From positions 83,200,576-83,264,575 of the forward strand of contig OY754329.1 of NCBI GenBank assembly GCA_963573305.1: DNA of 64,000 nucleotides, written 5' to 3'. This DNA comes from Pyrrhosoma nymphula (Eukaryota; Arthropoda; Insecta; Odonata; Coenagrionidae). The position numbers and the translations under genes are program-made. The stretch's first letter is position 1. Each line of letters starts with the position of its first letter. The notes under the pieces were generated by a model that saw only the letters and a program-made list of their open reading frames with translations, had not been told where the DNA came from and searched no databases. Below are positions 45,336-57,005 of this stretch, piece by piece.

Positions 45336-46956
45336 ACACCTGAAATCATGGTATGTACAAATGACCTTAGCTCTCGCTAGCAGCCCCAAGAAACCAAATA
45401 ACCCTCCAACTGTAGAACATTGACGCAAGGATAAATGAAACAACAACTCCACCTCGCCCTTCTCTCGTACATTTATGACCGTCGAGATGGAGAGGATAAT
45501 TAAAGAAAAACGAAAGCTAATCTCTCGAAGGAGTAAAAAAAATAAGTGATTCGCTTGCCAAGTGGACGCGCTTTACCGTCTTCTGTACGGAGGACGTGGA
45601 GCCGTCCTTGTGGGATGGGTGCGCGCGCAGCCTTCTCTGCGACTGGTGACTCCGTTCCTTGGAGAGATGCGAAGCAAACAAATTTTCCTCAGAAATACCC
45701 CCTATTGCCCTTCTTGCGCGGATCGTATAATAAAAGGCGCTCTGAGACGGACGGATTCGTCGTTTCCTTCAAGACGACAAGAGGAAGGAAGGAATGCTCG
45801 CCCAACACTGTCACATTACGCCTCCCATCACTCATGGCTCCCGCACTCCACGCAACCGTGAAAACGTGAAATACGAGACCGTGAAGTTTTAAGAAGGAGG
45901 AGAAAAAAAGGATTAAATCTTGTGTGCCCGCAAAAAAAACACCACGAGCGCGCATAAGAAACGAATACGAAAGCTATGCGTGAATAAAAATAAAATCACT
46001 CCGCCATGTCAGCGTTTTGACCATATATGATTCGTATGACTCGGTACAAGTGCCAATAAATTGTTCGAAGGTCTGTCACGCCAGTCGGGAGACAACGATT
46101 TTGCATTTTGACCTACTTTTAAAAAAATACAATAAAACTTACTAAGCCAATAAAAATGCTAATATTTTAAAACCTGTCGCATATAAAAAATTTAAACGGC
46201 TTCTTCTTTAATTTTTTATTTAAAATAGATGTAACGATCACTATATTAAATCTTTTATATTCAAATAAACGCCATTCGCACTAATAAAATTTGCTGTGTA
46301 TCGGAATTGACCAATCTGTCCTTGCATTTCCGTCCCGCTCAGGGATTCAGAGAACTTGTAAAAAAAACAACGCGATCGACGGCAATTGTAAAATTAAAAC
46401 GATTGTGATACAAATCGTTTCCACCAGTACATTTTTAGATCGCTATCTCTTCGGAGCTTTAGGGCACGCGTTCAACTTTACCGTTTCAAATTTCTCGCAA
46501 ATTTATCACGCAGTCACTCGGTTAAGGCTATCATTATGTGCTGCGATTGGCATATCAGGATTAATGTGAATGAGATACGGCGTCAAGCTACGACTTATCA
46601 ATAACATACGACCTTAGATTGAACTCCTTGAGCGGGGATCTAACAAAATGCCTTTATATAAATATTGCATTATTATAAAACTATTTGAAAATGATGCTAA
46701 CTTATATAACATTAATTTAACAAATGAGGAGAAAAAAAATGTTTTTGTGATACTCAAAATCCCCGGCTTCAGTGGCAATAGAGGGTGAAAATTATTGCGT
46801 AAACTGTTCAAGTTCATTCATGTCATTGTCGTATCCCTTAGTGAATGCAATTTCTTGGCGTTCGTCGGTAAAATAATTTAAGTGCGTTTTCGGATAAGGT
46901 TTTACTATACATTGAACGAAGTAGGGAACTACTTCTTCATACGCGAGTAAAATTTA
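45336..46956. other. Unassigned DNA
   Basis: Two overlapping frames of about 100 codons (45546-45869) in CpG-richer sequence show no domain. The rest is AT-rich. Confidence 0.4.
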
Positions 46957-47032
46957 GGATCCGGTGAGATTCGAACTCATGATCTCCCCTTTACTTATCA
47001 GGTGCTTTAACCAACTAAGCCACGGCAGAGCA
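46957..47032 (-). mobile_element. Degenerate tRNA-like sequence (SINE head or tRNA pseudogene)
   Basis: The minus strand has a perfect A box TGGCTTAGTTGG, a B-box-like AGTTCGAATCT with a four-pair T stem, and CTGATAA, which would be an Ile(GAT)-type anticodon loop. The anticodon stem is shortened and the acceptor stem pairs only at its inner three positions, so it is not a working tRNA. It may be the head of a SINE of a different family from the copies at 30465 and 54072, or a tRNA pseudogene. Confidence 0.65.
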
Positions 47033-47061
47033 GCAGTTATAGTTTCAGGCAAGTTAAAATG

Positions 47062-47215
47062 TGCAAGAGGATCGGAAGGTCATGATAGGAGGATGTTGGG
47101 TAGGTAGGTAAGGGGACGAAGGAGAATATGGAGGCTCAATGGATGGAATGAACACAGGAAGGACGTGGGCCGAGGTGAAGAAAAAGATTAAAAGTGGAGG
47201 CAGATAAAATGATAA
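47062..47215 (+). pseudogene. RTE LINE C-terminal fragment
   Basis: 'ggaaggtcatgataggaggatgttgggtaggta' and 'atggatggaatgaacacagg' parallel the end of the intact ORF (VVIEGRMLGKRGRG and FMDGMKKGRTYAEMKK). Stops and substitutions show decay. 3' and 5' limits are approximate. Confidence 0.7.
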
Positions 47216-47339
47216 AAGTTAGTCGCTTTCTGCAACAGAATAGCACTTGATAAACCATAGATTTGAAAGAACACCATGAGGGGCACACTAAGGACGACAA
47301 GATTCAGATTGATATCAAACGGAAAACCTACCAGGGAAA

Positions 47340-47425
47340 AAGGAATTAGCAGGGAACAAGAAAGAGTGGAGGGCTGCAGTCCGTTAATACTGGAATTGAA
47401 TGACTAATGATGATGATGAAAGCTT
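47340..47425 (+). pseudogene. Small 3' terminus of a second RTE-like LINE
   Basis: 'agagtggagggctgcagt' followed after about 35 bases by GAT repeats resembles the W-R-A-A C-terminal end and GAT tail seen at 33195 and 50290. It is a minimal fragment. Confidence 0.4.
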
Positions 47426-48342
47426 CTTTCTTCTTCCGAACCTACCTTAATCAGTTGACCATTTCTAACTATAATTAAGTTAGTACGATTTTTAAAAATC
47501 GTAAATAACACGATTATTTATCTAAAAAAATGTCGCGAAATCATGCCAACCGATTCTTTCCTTTTGCATTAAACATTACATGCTTCTACCCCTCTGGAGG
47601 CGTGACGATCTGGAAATTCAGCGTGGAAATTTAATTCAGAGCTAGTTGTGGAAAACATTGAGGGAAAAGAGAGTATGGGGAACACTTTTCCGAAGGGACG
47701 AGCCCCCCCAACCCTACTCAGACGAATTATCCTACCGCATTCGAACGGGAGACGTCGATACACAACAGGTTACGGGATGCGTTACGTCTTTTTTTTCCTC
47801 CAACCACCCTCTCCTGGATCCTCCCACTCTCTCAAGGAAGGAGCGAAACTTGATGTAACGACGAGAAAATGGTAATCGTAAAAATGACGAGCGAGGCAAC
47901 TACAACGGGGGAGGGGAGGAGGAGGCGGCAAGAGCAATTTTCATTCGCAACGGGCATGTGGCTGTTCCCACACTTTCACCCCTCCCCCGAGTTCCATCTC
48001 CTCCCGACCAAAGATGTTATTCCCCCCTAACGGTTCCCCACCTTCCCTCGTTCCAGCCCACCATGTAGCTAACCCTCCTCGCACATACGCACCCAACAAT
48101 CTCACCAGACCCTTCCTATTCGGCGCGCCCTCTTAACTCCCCGGTTCCCTTAACACGCATCATTTTATGTATTCCTCAAGGACAAGTCTGTAAAAAGGAC
48201 CTTTTCCATCTTCCTCGACAACCAAGCTCGCTCCAAGGGTGTCGGATCGGTCACTCCCTGTTAAGGGGAAAACCCTTTTCAACCTCGCCGAGGACTTTTC
48301 TTCTCCTTTCTCTCTTTAGTTTTTCGGGACCTTGTCGACTGC

Positions 48343-48345
<3 letters not shown>
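47426..48345. other. Unassigned, partly pyrimidine-rich DNA
   Basis: 47690-48320 is C/T-rich and CpG-containing with no coding domain. Nothing else is recognised. Confidence 0.35.

Positions 48346-48418
<73 letters not shown>
48346..48418. repeat. (TC)n microsatellite, 73 bp
   Basis: Uninterrupted TC dinucleotide array. Confidence 0.98.
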
Positions 48419-48421
<3 letters not shown>

Positions 48422-49418
48422 CTTTCTTTACGACTCGGCTTTTGTCTCACAGCAGCTCATGCTTTCTTTATGGTGACGCAAGAGGAGAACGTGACTGGTA
48501 AGTGCCAGAGATGGTATGAGCGACCTTTCTTTTTTCACGCTAGGTTGGCGCTTGAATAAAATGAAGAGAAGGAGTCATGGAGACTCTCCGGTAAAATTAT
48601 CGTACGACTACAGGCTTTCACACTACATATTCGTCAACATGGTGATAAGTACATGATATGGAGCCATGAATTGGTAACACTTAAGTGTCTGTCCAGCTCC
48701 ATGAAATGTTAACTACATATATGCATAAGTGCGCCTAGTACTAAGTAATTCTTCTGTAACCATAAACTTTACATGCTTACTTTAAAGGTATTATTTCGAA
48801 TGGTTAAACCCCTTGTACACTCAATCAGGTTTATGCATCTCAGCTTTCGGCATTCCCTCCGCGTTGCGTTGTCTTATGAAGACGAAAGTATCTCCAGCCA
48901 TTCTGGTGACGCCATCGGGTCAGAACTGAAGGTCATTTCATGCCTGAAAACACACCAGCAGGATTGATGGAAAGACTGTTGATATCAAAAGACAACGCAA
49001 AAAGGAGAGAACCCCGAAAGCCGAGCTGTATAAATTCGAGACGCGAGAATTTGTAATTAAAGTTAAGGAAGCTAGGGTACTAGTTTTATATCCCGAGAGC
49101 TCGGGTCCGAATCTTGGCTTTGAAAGAGATTTTTAGCGAAATACCGATCTCCTTCAGTTTCATGGGAGGCTACACTCAAGAAGCAATTGCCCTTCCGCTG
49201 GATAGGACGTAAAAGCAATAGCCTCAAACAGATTTTCATTTACTCAAGGCTGATTCCGAACCACTTTTTACTCCACTATTACTCTACTCACCAAATAATC
49301 ATTTCGTTGCCGAGTAACTCATTCCTTAATGACACGAGTAAACTACACGGTCGCCTCCTCAAAAACTACTGCAATAACTATTCTGCACAAAAAGAGAAGT
49401 ATCAGGCGTGATATGGTG
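48419..49418. other. Unassigned DNA
   Basis: A weak B-box-like 'gggtccgaatct' near 49103 is not enough to call a SINE. No other feature is seen. Confidence 0.35.
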
Positions 49419-49866
49419 GAATTTCAGCATAATGAAGCACAGAAATGGCAATTTTCCACAAGATAGAATTTATTTCGACCATGGTTTCGATGGTTGGCCT
49501 AACCTTTGCCTAATATCATGTGTTATTTTGGTTTCTCCTGTAATTTTAATGGTGACTCGCTTTGTTGGTTATCCTTTCAACCTATTTGTGTTTTTCCTAT
49601 TACTCCTCTCCCCCCCCCCACCCCCCGCAACCATCCTTTGCTAGCCTTCCCCCTTCCCCTCCCCCCATCCCTTGCTTCACTTTGGCTAATATTCTCCTCC
49701 TCCCCAACTACCTCCAGCCCCACAGCCACCCCTGCAAAAGTTTGTGTACATACCCGAACTGTCTTAAATGTATGCACCTGATGATGATGCAATTCATCGA
49801 AACCATAGTTGAAATAAATTTTATCTAGTGGAAAATCCATTTCTGTGCTCAACTATTCTGCAGTTC
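49419..49866. repeat. Foldback with outward-facing GAAACC motifs (copy B)
   Basis: 49419-49490 is the inverted counterpart of 49797-49866: 'tcgaaaccat.gt.gaaataaatt', 'tatct.gtggaaaat' and 'ccatttctgtgct'. The right arm is preceded by CCTGATGATGATGCAATTCATC, so it reads CTGATGA, hairpin, GAAAC. The 306-bp spacer includes a C-rich tract. Inverted terminal copies of this kind occur in Penelope-like retroelements, but no RT or GIY-YIG remnant is visible. Confidence 0.75.
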
Positions 49867-50014
49867 GGTAACTGCATCTCGAAAACGTCCTAGAGCCACT
49901 TAATGTAGTCGTTTCGTAATATTTCATCCAAGATCTAGCAATCACCACAGATTATGTTCTTCTTGCAAGATAGGGACTGAGACAAGAGGGTTTTATTTTT
50001 TCTATAGTGCCCTA

Positions 50015-50335
50015 AAGTGGACACAATGATGAAGAAAATGATGAAGACTAAATGGACGGAAAGAATTACTAACGAAGAAATCCTACGAAGAGCTGAATGG
50101 AAAAGAAGCATAGTGAAAACTTTGCGAAGAAGGAGAGGTAAACTTATTGGATACATTTTGCTCATTGAAAACAATAATGGAAAAAGAATTGAAGTGGAAG
50201 ATTTACAGAGGAGGACCGATAATGAAATACATAAAACAAATCATGGTGGGTGTAAAAGTGAATAATTATGTAGGAATGAAGCGGTTGACAGAGAGCAGAG
50301 TTGAACAGAGAGCTGCAGCAAGCTATCTTCGGATT
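50015..50335 (+). pseudogene. RTE-like LINE C-terminal fragment (second subfamily)
   Basis: From 50017 the frame reads MMKTKWTERITNEEILRRA, then a basic RRRRGKLIGYIL segment. A frameshift leads to YIKQIMVGVKVNNYVGMKRL and ends VEQRAAASYLRID. This is the typical end of RTE-like LINE proteins (W(V/I)GH.LR...KRG.GR...Y...I...R...W R.AA). No RT core remains. It differs enough from the intact element to be another subfamily. Confidence 0.75.
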
Positions 50336-51730
50336 GATGATTCCCTAAAGTCTAGCGTTTTCCATGCTACTCTATTACTGCCATTTAAATCCTCGCACTT
50401 GATATAAACAAGGCTTTTTTCAATGTACCTGTGCGTGGTTAAATGGGTTTCTATTTATTAGAGTCGGAATGAATTTCAGTACGACCTACTAACTTTCAAA
50501 AATGAATATTGACATGAGGCACCGGTTTAAGCTGGAAAATAACGATCAATCGAGGCTCAATCAAGTGCTCAACTGCAGCATAAAAAGGTTGATTAGGCCC
50601 TAATATGGAACTCCACGGTTACAGGTTATTTTCAGGAATATATAAAAGATTTCCCAGAGTTTTCTACAAGTGCTCCATTATTCCCAGCTTTCATTACATG
50701 TGGACTAGCCGCTCATGTTTGCAGATTATTCGATTCAAGCTTTACTTAGAAGCATGTTTTTCTACCGAATGACACCAAATCATTGCAACACTCAATTCAA
50801 TATTAATTCCACAATGACATGAAATTATTCTACAGTATGGAAATTACTCTAATTTCCTGATTCCCCTCCATCACTTCTTGATGTTATTACCTGAGTTCAC
50901 CAGTAGAACTCACGAGGTTGCTTGGCCCCCGATAGACATTGGTAGATTCGACCGATCATATAATGTAAGAGAGATAAACACTCAGATTGAGAGGATTGAA
51001 ATTTATTTTTCATCCACTAAATCCATTGACATAACAGTACCATGGAAAAGAAATAAAACAATTTATCGTATTTAATAAATTTAAATGTATCGAAAACGCT
51101 TTCACTTACATGCATACAGAACGCGGCTGATCTCCTGAAACTCTGTTCTGACCCCTCGTAGTACGCGTAATCGTATGCGTATATATAATATTGCCAGGAT
51201 GGTCAACATGAAATCATTTTCCTTGCCCTGGAGTTGCGTTTATGCACATGCGAAATAAGTAGCCTCAAAAAGTTAATGTATTTCAACTAAAGCCTGAAAG
51301 GCAAACTTTAACGGAAGGAGAGGGAAAATGCGTCAAATTTTATTGGATCCAATCTCACAAGTAGAATGTGCTTCAATTATTCCTGGTCTAAGGACAGTGC
51401 CCTGTTAAGGAAACATCAACTACACAGGAGCTCCACTATATTTTTAGGTTTTCATTCGGCATTGAAGTAAGCACTGCAGTGCCAACAGGAGAAAATGGAA
51501 TGGGAGTGATAAGGAAGACAACGCAGATTAAAAACTAGACTAAATCTAAAAAAAAAAGATATGACAGCAGACACTGGATTTAAAATTTGAAATCGAGGGA
51601 CTTTATGGAAAACCAATGCCACATCCTGCGATAGTGCAACTAAGACCAAACAGGATAAATAGATTCAGACATTGATTTGAGCAGGGGTTTTTATCTGTAA
51701 CTGACATTTTAAAATGAAAAACTGTAACCT
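50336..51730. other. Unassigned DNA
   Basis: No frame with a domain and no repeat was seen. Confidence 0.4.
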
Positions 51731-51921
51731 TGAGATTCCACATTATTTAATTTATATACGACCCGGGTTTCGGCGTTCAACGAAATCTTCAGGTAACGAG
51801 TCTTAAAAGCATCCATCTATAAGTAACGTAAACCCAGATGGTTGTCTGTAAGAGTCGTTACCTGAAGATGACGTTGAACGACGTAACCCCGGTTGTATCT
51901 ATGTAAAATAATGTGAAATCA
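51731..51921. repeat. Foldback with outward-facing GAAACC motifs (copy C)
   Basis: Two about 73-bp arms (51731-51804, 51849-51921) are inverted copies separated by only about 44 bases. Each arm, read outward, has TTACCTGAAGAT, a short hairpin-forming CGTTGAACG block, then G(A/T)AACCC.GG, and ends in a TATA-rich 'aaataatgtg.aatc' segment. Transcripts would form a near-continuous long hairpin. Confidence 0.85.
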
Positions 51922-52193
51922 CAAAGATACATTCAAAGACATACATTCATTCTAACATGAATCGATTACATAAAGTTACGCCTGAAACCACCCACGTAAT
52001 TGATCTGTTCACAGCACAGAAATGCAAGCATGTTTTATTACTTAACCAGAATGTGACAGGAACATTAAAAATGACGCCTGAAATATATACGAGTATACAC
52101 TACAGGAATTACTACCCAGGAATTTTTCACTCAGACCGAAATTTTGTGATGACTTACCCGAATTAGAAACAAGAAACCTTCTGCAACCGACAG

Positions 52194-52423
52194 TTAAGGC
52201 CGTTTTACACGGGGCACGAAATTGCCCAACTTCACACTGTATGTTTTTCTCAATTGGGCGTGCAATCATTTTCGAATTAGAGCAGGGGCTATTTGGCCAT
52301 CTCGCGTTCATGCATTCGCGCAAGCGTTTTTGCAATTCACGGCTTCACACGATGAAATTTGATATGCACATTCGTACGTACATCAGATTATGCAATTACG
52401 TGCCCCGTGTAAAACGGGCTTTA
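52194..52423. mobile_element. MITE copy 2 (TTA target duplication)
   Basis: The element spans 52197-52420 (224 bp), with ends AGGCCGTTTTACACGGGGCA and, inverted, AGCCCGTTTTACACGGGGCA. It is flanked by TTA on both sides. It is closely related to 6654-6869, sharing 'caat.gggcgtgcaatcattt' and 'gcattcatgcattcgcgca' types of blocks. Its terminal repeats are better conserved than in copy 1. Confidence 0.9.
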
Positions 52424-52949
52424 TACTCATCAGACTCAATACCAGGAAAGCGCTAATATTAGATAAAAATACGATAAAACCAGGCGTGTATATAATGTCA
52501 TTCCCATTACAAAGGGGATGTTCTTAACCTAAAGGTTCCTTGTAGGACGCTTTTAGTCTATACCACTCGTTTTTCCTGTCACACTAAAGGAAATCCGTGT
52601 CCCCGATGAGATTGCGATAGGGCTCAGCTTGTCATCGGCTTTTCCATCGAGTCGAGTCATCAGTGTTCACACAAAACCAATGACTCCGGTGCAATTTGTA
52701 TTCAAATGCATGGGCAAGCTTACCAATGCGAAGTAGAAACCGATGGGACCCGGTTGAAGGAACGCGCATTTAAGTGCCTTCAGGAAAATTTATTTTTAAA
52801 GCGTTCCCAGCCCATAATGTGAATCATGCGCGGCAGAATCCGGGTGTGCTCGACTACATCGTCAGCACCGGTGATCAAACCGAGCGCCGATCTACCCCAG
52901 TGAACTAATGCCATACGCTTCATCCCAACCTATCATCCTTCATCATAAA
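52424..52949. other. Unassigned DNA
   Basis: No feature recognised. Confidence 0.4.
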
Positions 52950-53272
52950 GACAATTATTAGGGTAATCTACTGGTTGATTTAGGTTAAAATGGAAGAGAG
53001 TAAAAGTGCTGAGATGTTTATGGATGCCGACCTCCGTCTTCCAACACAATTAATTTCTTCATTTCAGCATACGTCCTGCCTTTCTTCATCCCGTCCATAA
53101 TGCTTATTCGCCTTCTTCCCCCTCTCCGCATACTCAATATCCTCCACTCTATCATGGCCTTCAGCATCCATCCCTCCCTCCGTCCCTCATTACTTGTTTG
53201 AAACACCTACTCTGCTTCCTCCTATCTACTCCAGACGTTCCCTTTCCTCACCCGCCATATCAAAAACTTCCT
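52950..53272 (-). pseudogene. 5'-truncated RTE LINE fragment (3' end)
   Basis: The minus strand begins with 'ggaagtttttgatatggcg', matching the EVLDMVGEE region of the intact ORF. It continues to SIMDGMKKGRTYAEMKK and then the 3' untranslated 'aaccagtagattaccct'. It starts at nearly the same internal position as the fragment at 7262-7567. Stops and indels make it non-functional. Confidence 0.85.
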
Positions 53273-54071
53273 CTGAGCTCAACTTTACTGGGCGAGACGC
53301 GGTAGAACAGCATCTTATATGAATAAAAAAAGATACAACATGTCCTTGAACATGACCCTGAAGCATTGAAATAAATTAAAATAAGTGGGCAGTACAACTC
53401 GCTACTACTACTCGTACTAGTACTTCCTCGCTCGTCTTCCTTACCGCCCGCCTCACTTTTTCCACTCTCCTATCTCTCAGATACCTGTAGCCTACTACTA
53501 TATAAAAAAATTCATATTTTCTTATTTCCGATACTGATATAATAAATCAACTGATGTACTGATAAAGTACTATGTCTTCAATCGTAGGTTCCTGCGGCGT
53601 TAATTCAAAGATTCGTGGGTTTTGGCTTGTTTCTGCAGACAAAAATGTTTCGCCCTTATTCCACCATCAACATGAAGACCCCAATTGGAATACGGGGGAA
53701 AATGTTGTCAGCAGGAACAACCAACGCGGTGAATACCCGAAAAATACAGGAATCAGAGTCTCCTTCGCCTATGTACAGGTATTCTACCTGTTCACACTTC
53801 TATTCTCCAGAAGTCCAATAAAAAAATTATGTTCATGCGAGAAATGCCGTCAGGAGGGCATACTTTGCAAATAATTTAAATGGAAAATAATGATAAAATT
53901 GAATTAGAAATATTTGCTTGTGGTAATTTTTTTCATATTTAGGAAATTATAAAAGCAATTATTATATTTTGACCAACTTATGAAATATAACAATTTGAAA
54001 ATTGGGAAGAATAAGCCCTAGAGAAGACAAAAATAAAAATGTACACCTTAACAAATCATCATCTTTTTCGG
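53273..54071. other. Unassigned DNA
   Basis: Overlapping frames of 68-100 codons (53572-53874) without recognisable domains. Nothing is assigned. Confidence 0.35.
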
Positions 54072-54282
54072 ACATTATGGTGGCGGGGTAAAATTCTCGC
54101 CTGCTAAACCTAAGGCTGTGGGATCGATTTCCGCCAGGTCCTGTGTGTTATTCCTGATGTTACTCGTTCGTTCACCAGATGAATTTGGCCAAAGGTGCTG
54201 TTTTTTTAGGAAAAGGAAAAAAAATAAATTTCACATGCCACAGACAATTTTGGACAAGCACTCTATGAAATGAAATGAACAA
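54072..54282 (+). mobile_element. tRNA-derived SINE (copy 2, diverged)
   Basis: Head 'ggtggcggggtaaaattctcg' then 'cctgctaaacctaagg' and a degenerate B box (ggatcgatttc) parallel copy 1 at 30465. The body keeps 'aggtgctgtttt' and the region ends 'tatgaaatgaaatgaac'. The mutated B box suggests an old, silent copy. Confidence 0.7.
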
Positions 54283-55449
54283 TGAAATATTAGTATTACT
54301 AGTGGACGGCAAAGCTCTTCGGAGTTTTGGTGACTTTGAAATGATCATAAACAAAAAAGAGTTGAATGCCACAACTGCTCTACTCTTGTCCCTCTACAAA
54401 AATGTTGGAAAGTACAATTCTTCCACCTACAGAGGTTTCGCAAATTTTTCATAAACACCCAGTTTTTAAAGTTGGCTGATGACTAAAAACAGCGTTGTTT
54501 AATAATTCCAGATTTTCAAAAACCAAATAGAAATTAAATGTGAATTCTTTCCAGATATTTACCACTAGATAATATTAAGTGATTGGCATTCATATCCGTC
54601 GACTAGTCTGCCTCCATCTTTTGTGGTTAGCGTCCTCGCATCAATGTTCATCAAAAGCGAATGCAGTCATAGAACAGCGTGTCTTAAAATAAAGAACTCC
54701 GTAAGTTTTGACTCATACACTCGCGACTTTCTGCATTCATATGCCTCATTATACTATAGTTTATGTGCTCTAACATTGGTCTTCCCTCGCGGTAATTCTT
54801 ATGCATTATCCCTTTTAAAGCTGCCTTCTCGGGAAAGTAATATCTGTGGAGTATTATCACCGAGTTTTTTCTCTTTTTCTTTGAGATGGAATTTTAGAAA
54901 TTCTTCTTTCACCCTTAGCCCTTCTTGGAGTGTCTTCGTTCAAGATTCACTTCGTTCATAAGAGCTTCATAGTACTCCTTTAAAAACTTATTTCCATTTA
55001 TCACGACCTCCCAAGTTGCTTTTACTGTCCACTATGTGCCATGAAAAATAATCCCATAGGTTATGATTTCACGGAGAACATCTTATATTCACTTGTTTCC
55101 GAGTAAGGAAACAATTGCAAAAAAATGCATGAACCCGTTCCTTAGTTTCATTACACAGGCGCTGTTAGATATTCATCACATCATGACAACACGATGCAAA
55201 GGTAAAAAGAGCATGCAAACTAATTCATCTGAGACGGTATAGGAAGTGGCAACCTATTAGCCTTTTCAGCCTTTACGTGTAATCCAAAATAATATTATAC
55301 GTACAATGCTTCGAGCAGCGAGTACGGATACCTCCTTTCCATTATATATCAATTTGAATATTTTACCTCTCAGGCATTTATTTATTTACAAGGTACTCGA
55401 GAGTATTTTACAGTAGAGGAGGACAAAGTAATAAACCGTGCCTACATAA
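54283..55449. other. Unassigned DNA
   Basis: A 112-codon frame at 54623-54961 is Ser/Leu-rich without a recognisable domain. No repeat was noted. Confidence 0.35.
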
Positions 55450-55979
55450 AACAAGGCTAAGAAATAAAACCAATATTAGAGTTCCGAGGCTCAATGCCGA
55501 AGCATACAAACATTCATATATTTATATTGCACCTACATTATTAAATAACTTGCCTAGAGAAATATCTTCTGTACAAGTGAAGCCAGATTCCTTAGCCGTC
55601 TAGGAAAATGGTTATTTACGCAAACTGATATAGACCATATTCTTTAATGTTAAATTACCTACCACCAAAACATGTCATTGATATCACTACGTAATACTTA
55701 TTCACTATTTCCTAAATGGTTACTTGTTATGTATTGTTCTATTGTTAAATGCATAAAGTCTATGTATTTCAATCTATGTTACATTGAGCATACTTTTGTG
55801 TCAATTGCAATTCCTATAAATATATTTATATGTTGTTAAACAGACTGCTGCTGAACACAGCGTAATTAATGGATGGCAACCCCAATACAGGTTTCTTCTG
55901 GGGTGTCTAGTTTCACTAAAATAATTGTTTAATGGATATTGTACAATTCGGTGTGTGAAATAAAATATTATTATTATTA
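55450..55979 (+). pseudogene. LINE C-terminal fragment with (TTA)n tail
   Basis: The frame from 55450 reads TRLRNKTNIRVPRLNAEAYK, then APTLLNNLPREI. This matches the 'T R....l.vP......K.SF.y.AP.LWN.LP..IR' C-terminal block of CR1/jockey-group LINE proteins. It stops prematurely at 55604. The following AT-rich 3' region ends in ATTATTATTATT at about 55968-55979, a microsatellite tail. This family differs from those at 9105 and 58131. Confidence 0.7.
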
Positions 55980-56176
55980 ACCGATTGAGACTACTTTTAA
56001 TCCTGACATTGGGAAGGTTCAGCGTTGTAGAGCCGGATCCATCCGTAATTATGATGTGCCACGACCGAAATTTCTCTCCATTAGCTATCGAAGGTCTCAT
56101 TCAAGAAGCACACGTATTTGTTGGTCCGAAAATGGACGGGTTGGAATGTATAGCGGAGCGAATGTAGCCCGCAGAT

Positions 56177-56219
56177 CACTAGTTTCACAGATGTACCCCG
56201 ACACTCTGTGAAACTAGTG
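56177..56219. repeat. Perfect 15-bp-stem hairpin
   Basis: CACTAGTTTCACAGA (56177-56191) pairs with TCTGTGAAACTAGTG (56205-56219) over all fifteen positions around a 13-nt loop. It sits exactly at the upstream edge of a LINE C-terminal fragment. Confidence 0.95.
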
Positions 56220-56474
56220 GTCCTCATCATAGGTGTGCTCGGTGGAGTCAAGAGCTCGCTGCTAAACAACATCAAGTGCATTCCGTCCTGCGTGGCACAG
56301 GCGGAATCGCTAGTTGCACGCATGCAGAAGGCCGTCATCCTGGGTCACTCCGTCTACTGCGTACGCATGACCCGACAGCAGCGTAGCCACTCATCCGATG
56401 GGCGTTGGACGTGGCTACGATCACTGTCCAACCCCTCTCGAGTTTTCGGCCGTTATGACGGCAATGAAACCTGA
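56206..56474 (+). pseudogene. R2/NeSL-type LINE C-terminal fragment
   Basis: The frame reads VVLIIGVLGGVKSSLLNN, then an Ala-rich MQKAVILGHS segment. 'V.VIIGALGG...L...L..I......(A)..LA..MQKA(V/T)ILG' is the C-terminal end of LINE proteins with restriction-like endonuclease (R2/NeSL-related) in invertebrates. Codons after about 56380 no longer match. No RT core is present, and the 15-bp hairpin overlaps its start. Clade assignment is from memory of the pattern. Confidence 0.55.
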
Positions 56475-57005
56475 TGCTTGCCGGGGACTCGGAGGGGCTT
56501 GTTCCAACTGTAACAGTACATAATAATGCAAAACGTTATTAAAGGCTTTTATGTTACGTTCATCTTCATCATCATAAGTGCACTATCATATAAATTGTAG
56601 GTTGGTCAATATACAGACCTTCACAATAATTTCCTCAACCTTAGGTATATTTCTCCATCGTTTCCTACATAAACATTTCAACTGCCCAATATTGAATCCT
56701 TTTTTAACACTACATATTTTTGCCTCCCTTAATACCACCCAATATTCCGTATCCTCCCTCTCCCAAACCTACCAAATATTTTCTCGATGAATACCATTGT
56801 TTTCGGCTTAAGTTCGTGAAATCCATTTTCATTTGGTTGATAAATTTGGTAATTATTTTAAGTGAACCAGTTTCATCGTTAAGGTGACATAATTAAGTGT
56901 AGCCTCAACAGTTGTAGCAGCAGTATGTCCTGATGACGTCGCCTTGAAGATGAAACCGGTCGACTTAAAATAAGGCATAATGAAAATTGCTGTTTTAACA
57001 TTGCT
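56475..57005. other. Unassigned DNA with one GAAACCGGT motif
   Basis: 'cctgatgacgtcgccttgaa' followed by 'gatgaaaccggtcgac' (about 56928-56964) is a single copy of the motif that occurs in pairs elsewhere. Otherwise nothing is recognised. Confidence 0.45.

Noticed and set aside
46957..47032. Functional tRNA-Ile gene
   Set aside because: Acceptor stem pairs at only three inner positions and the anticodon stem is shortened, so it cannot be a normal tRNA.
49081..49115. SINE head near 'gggtccgaatct'
   Set aside because: Only a weak B-box-like match, with no A box at the right distance.
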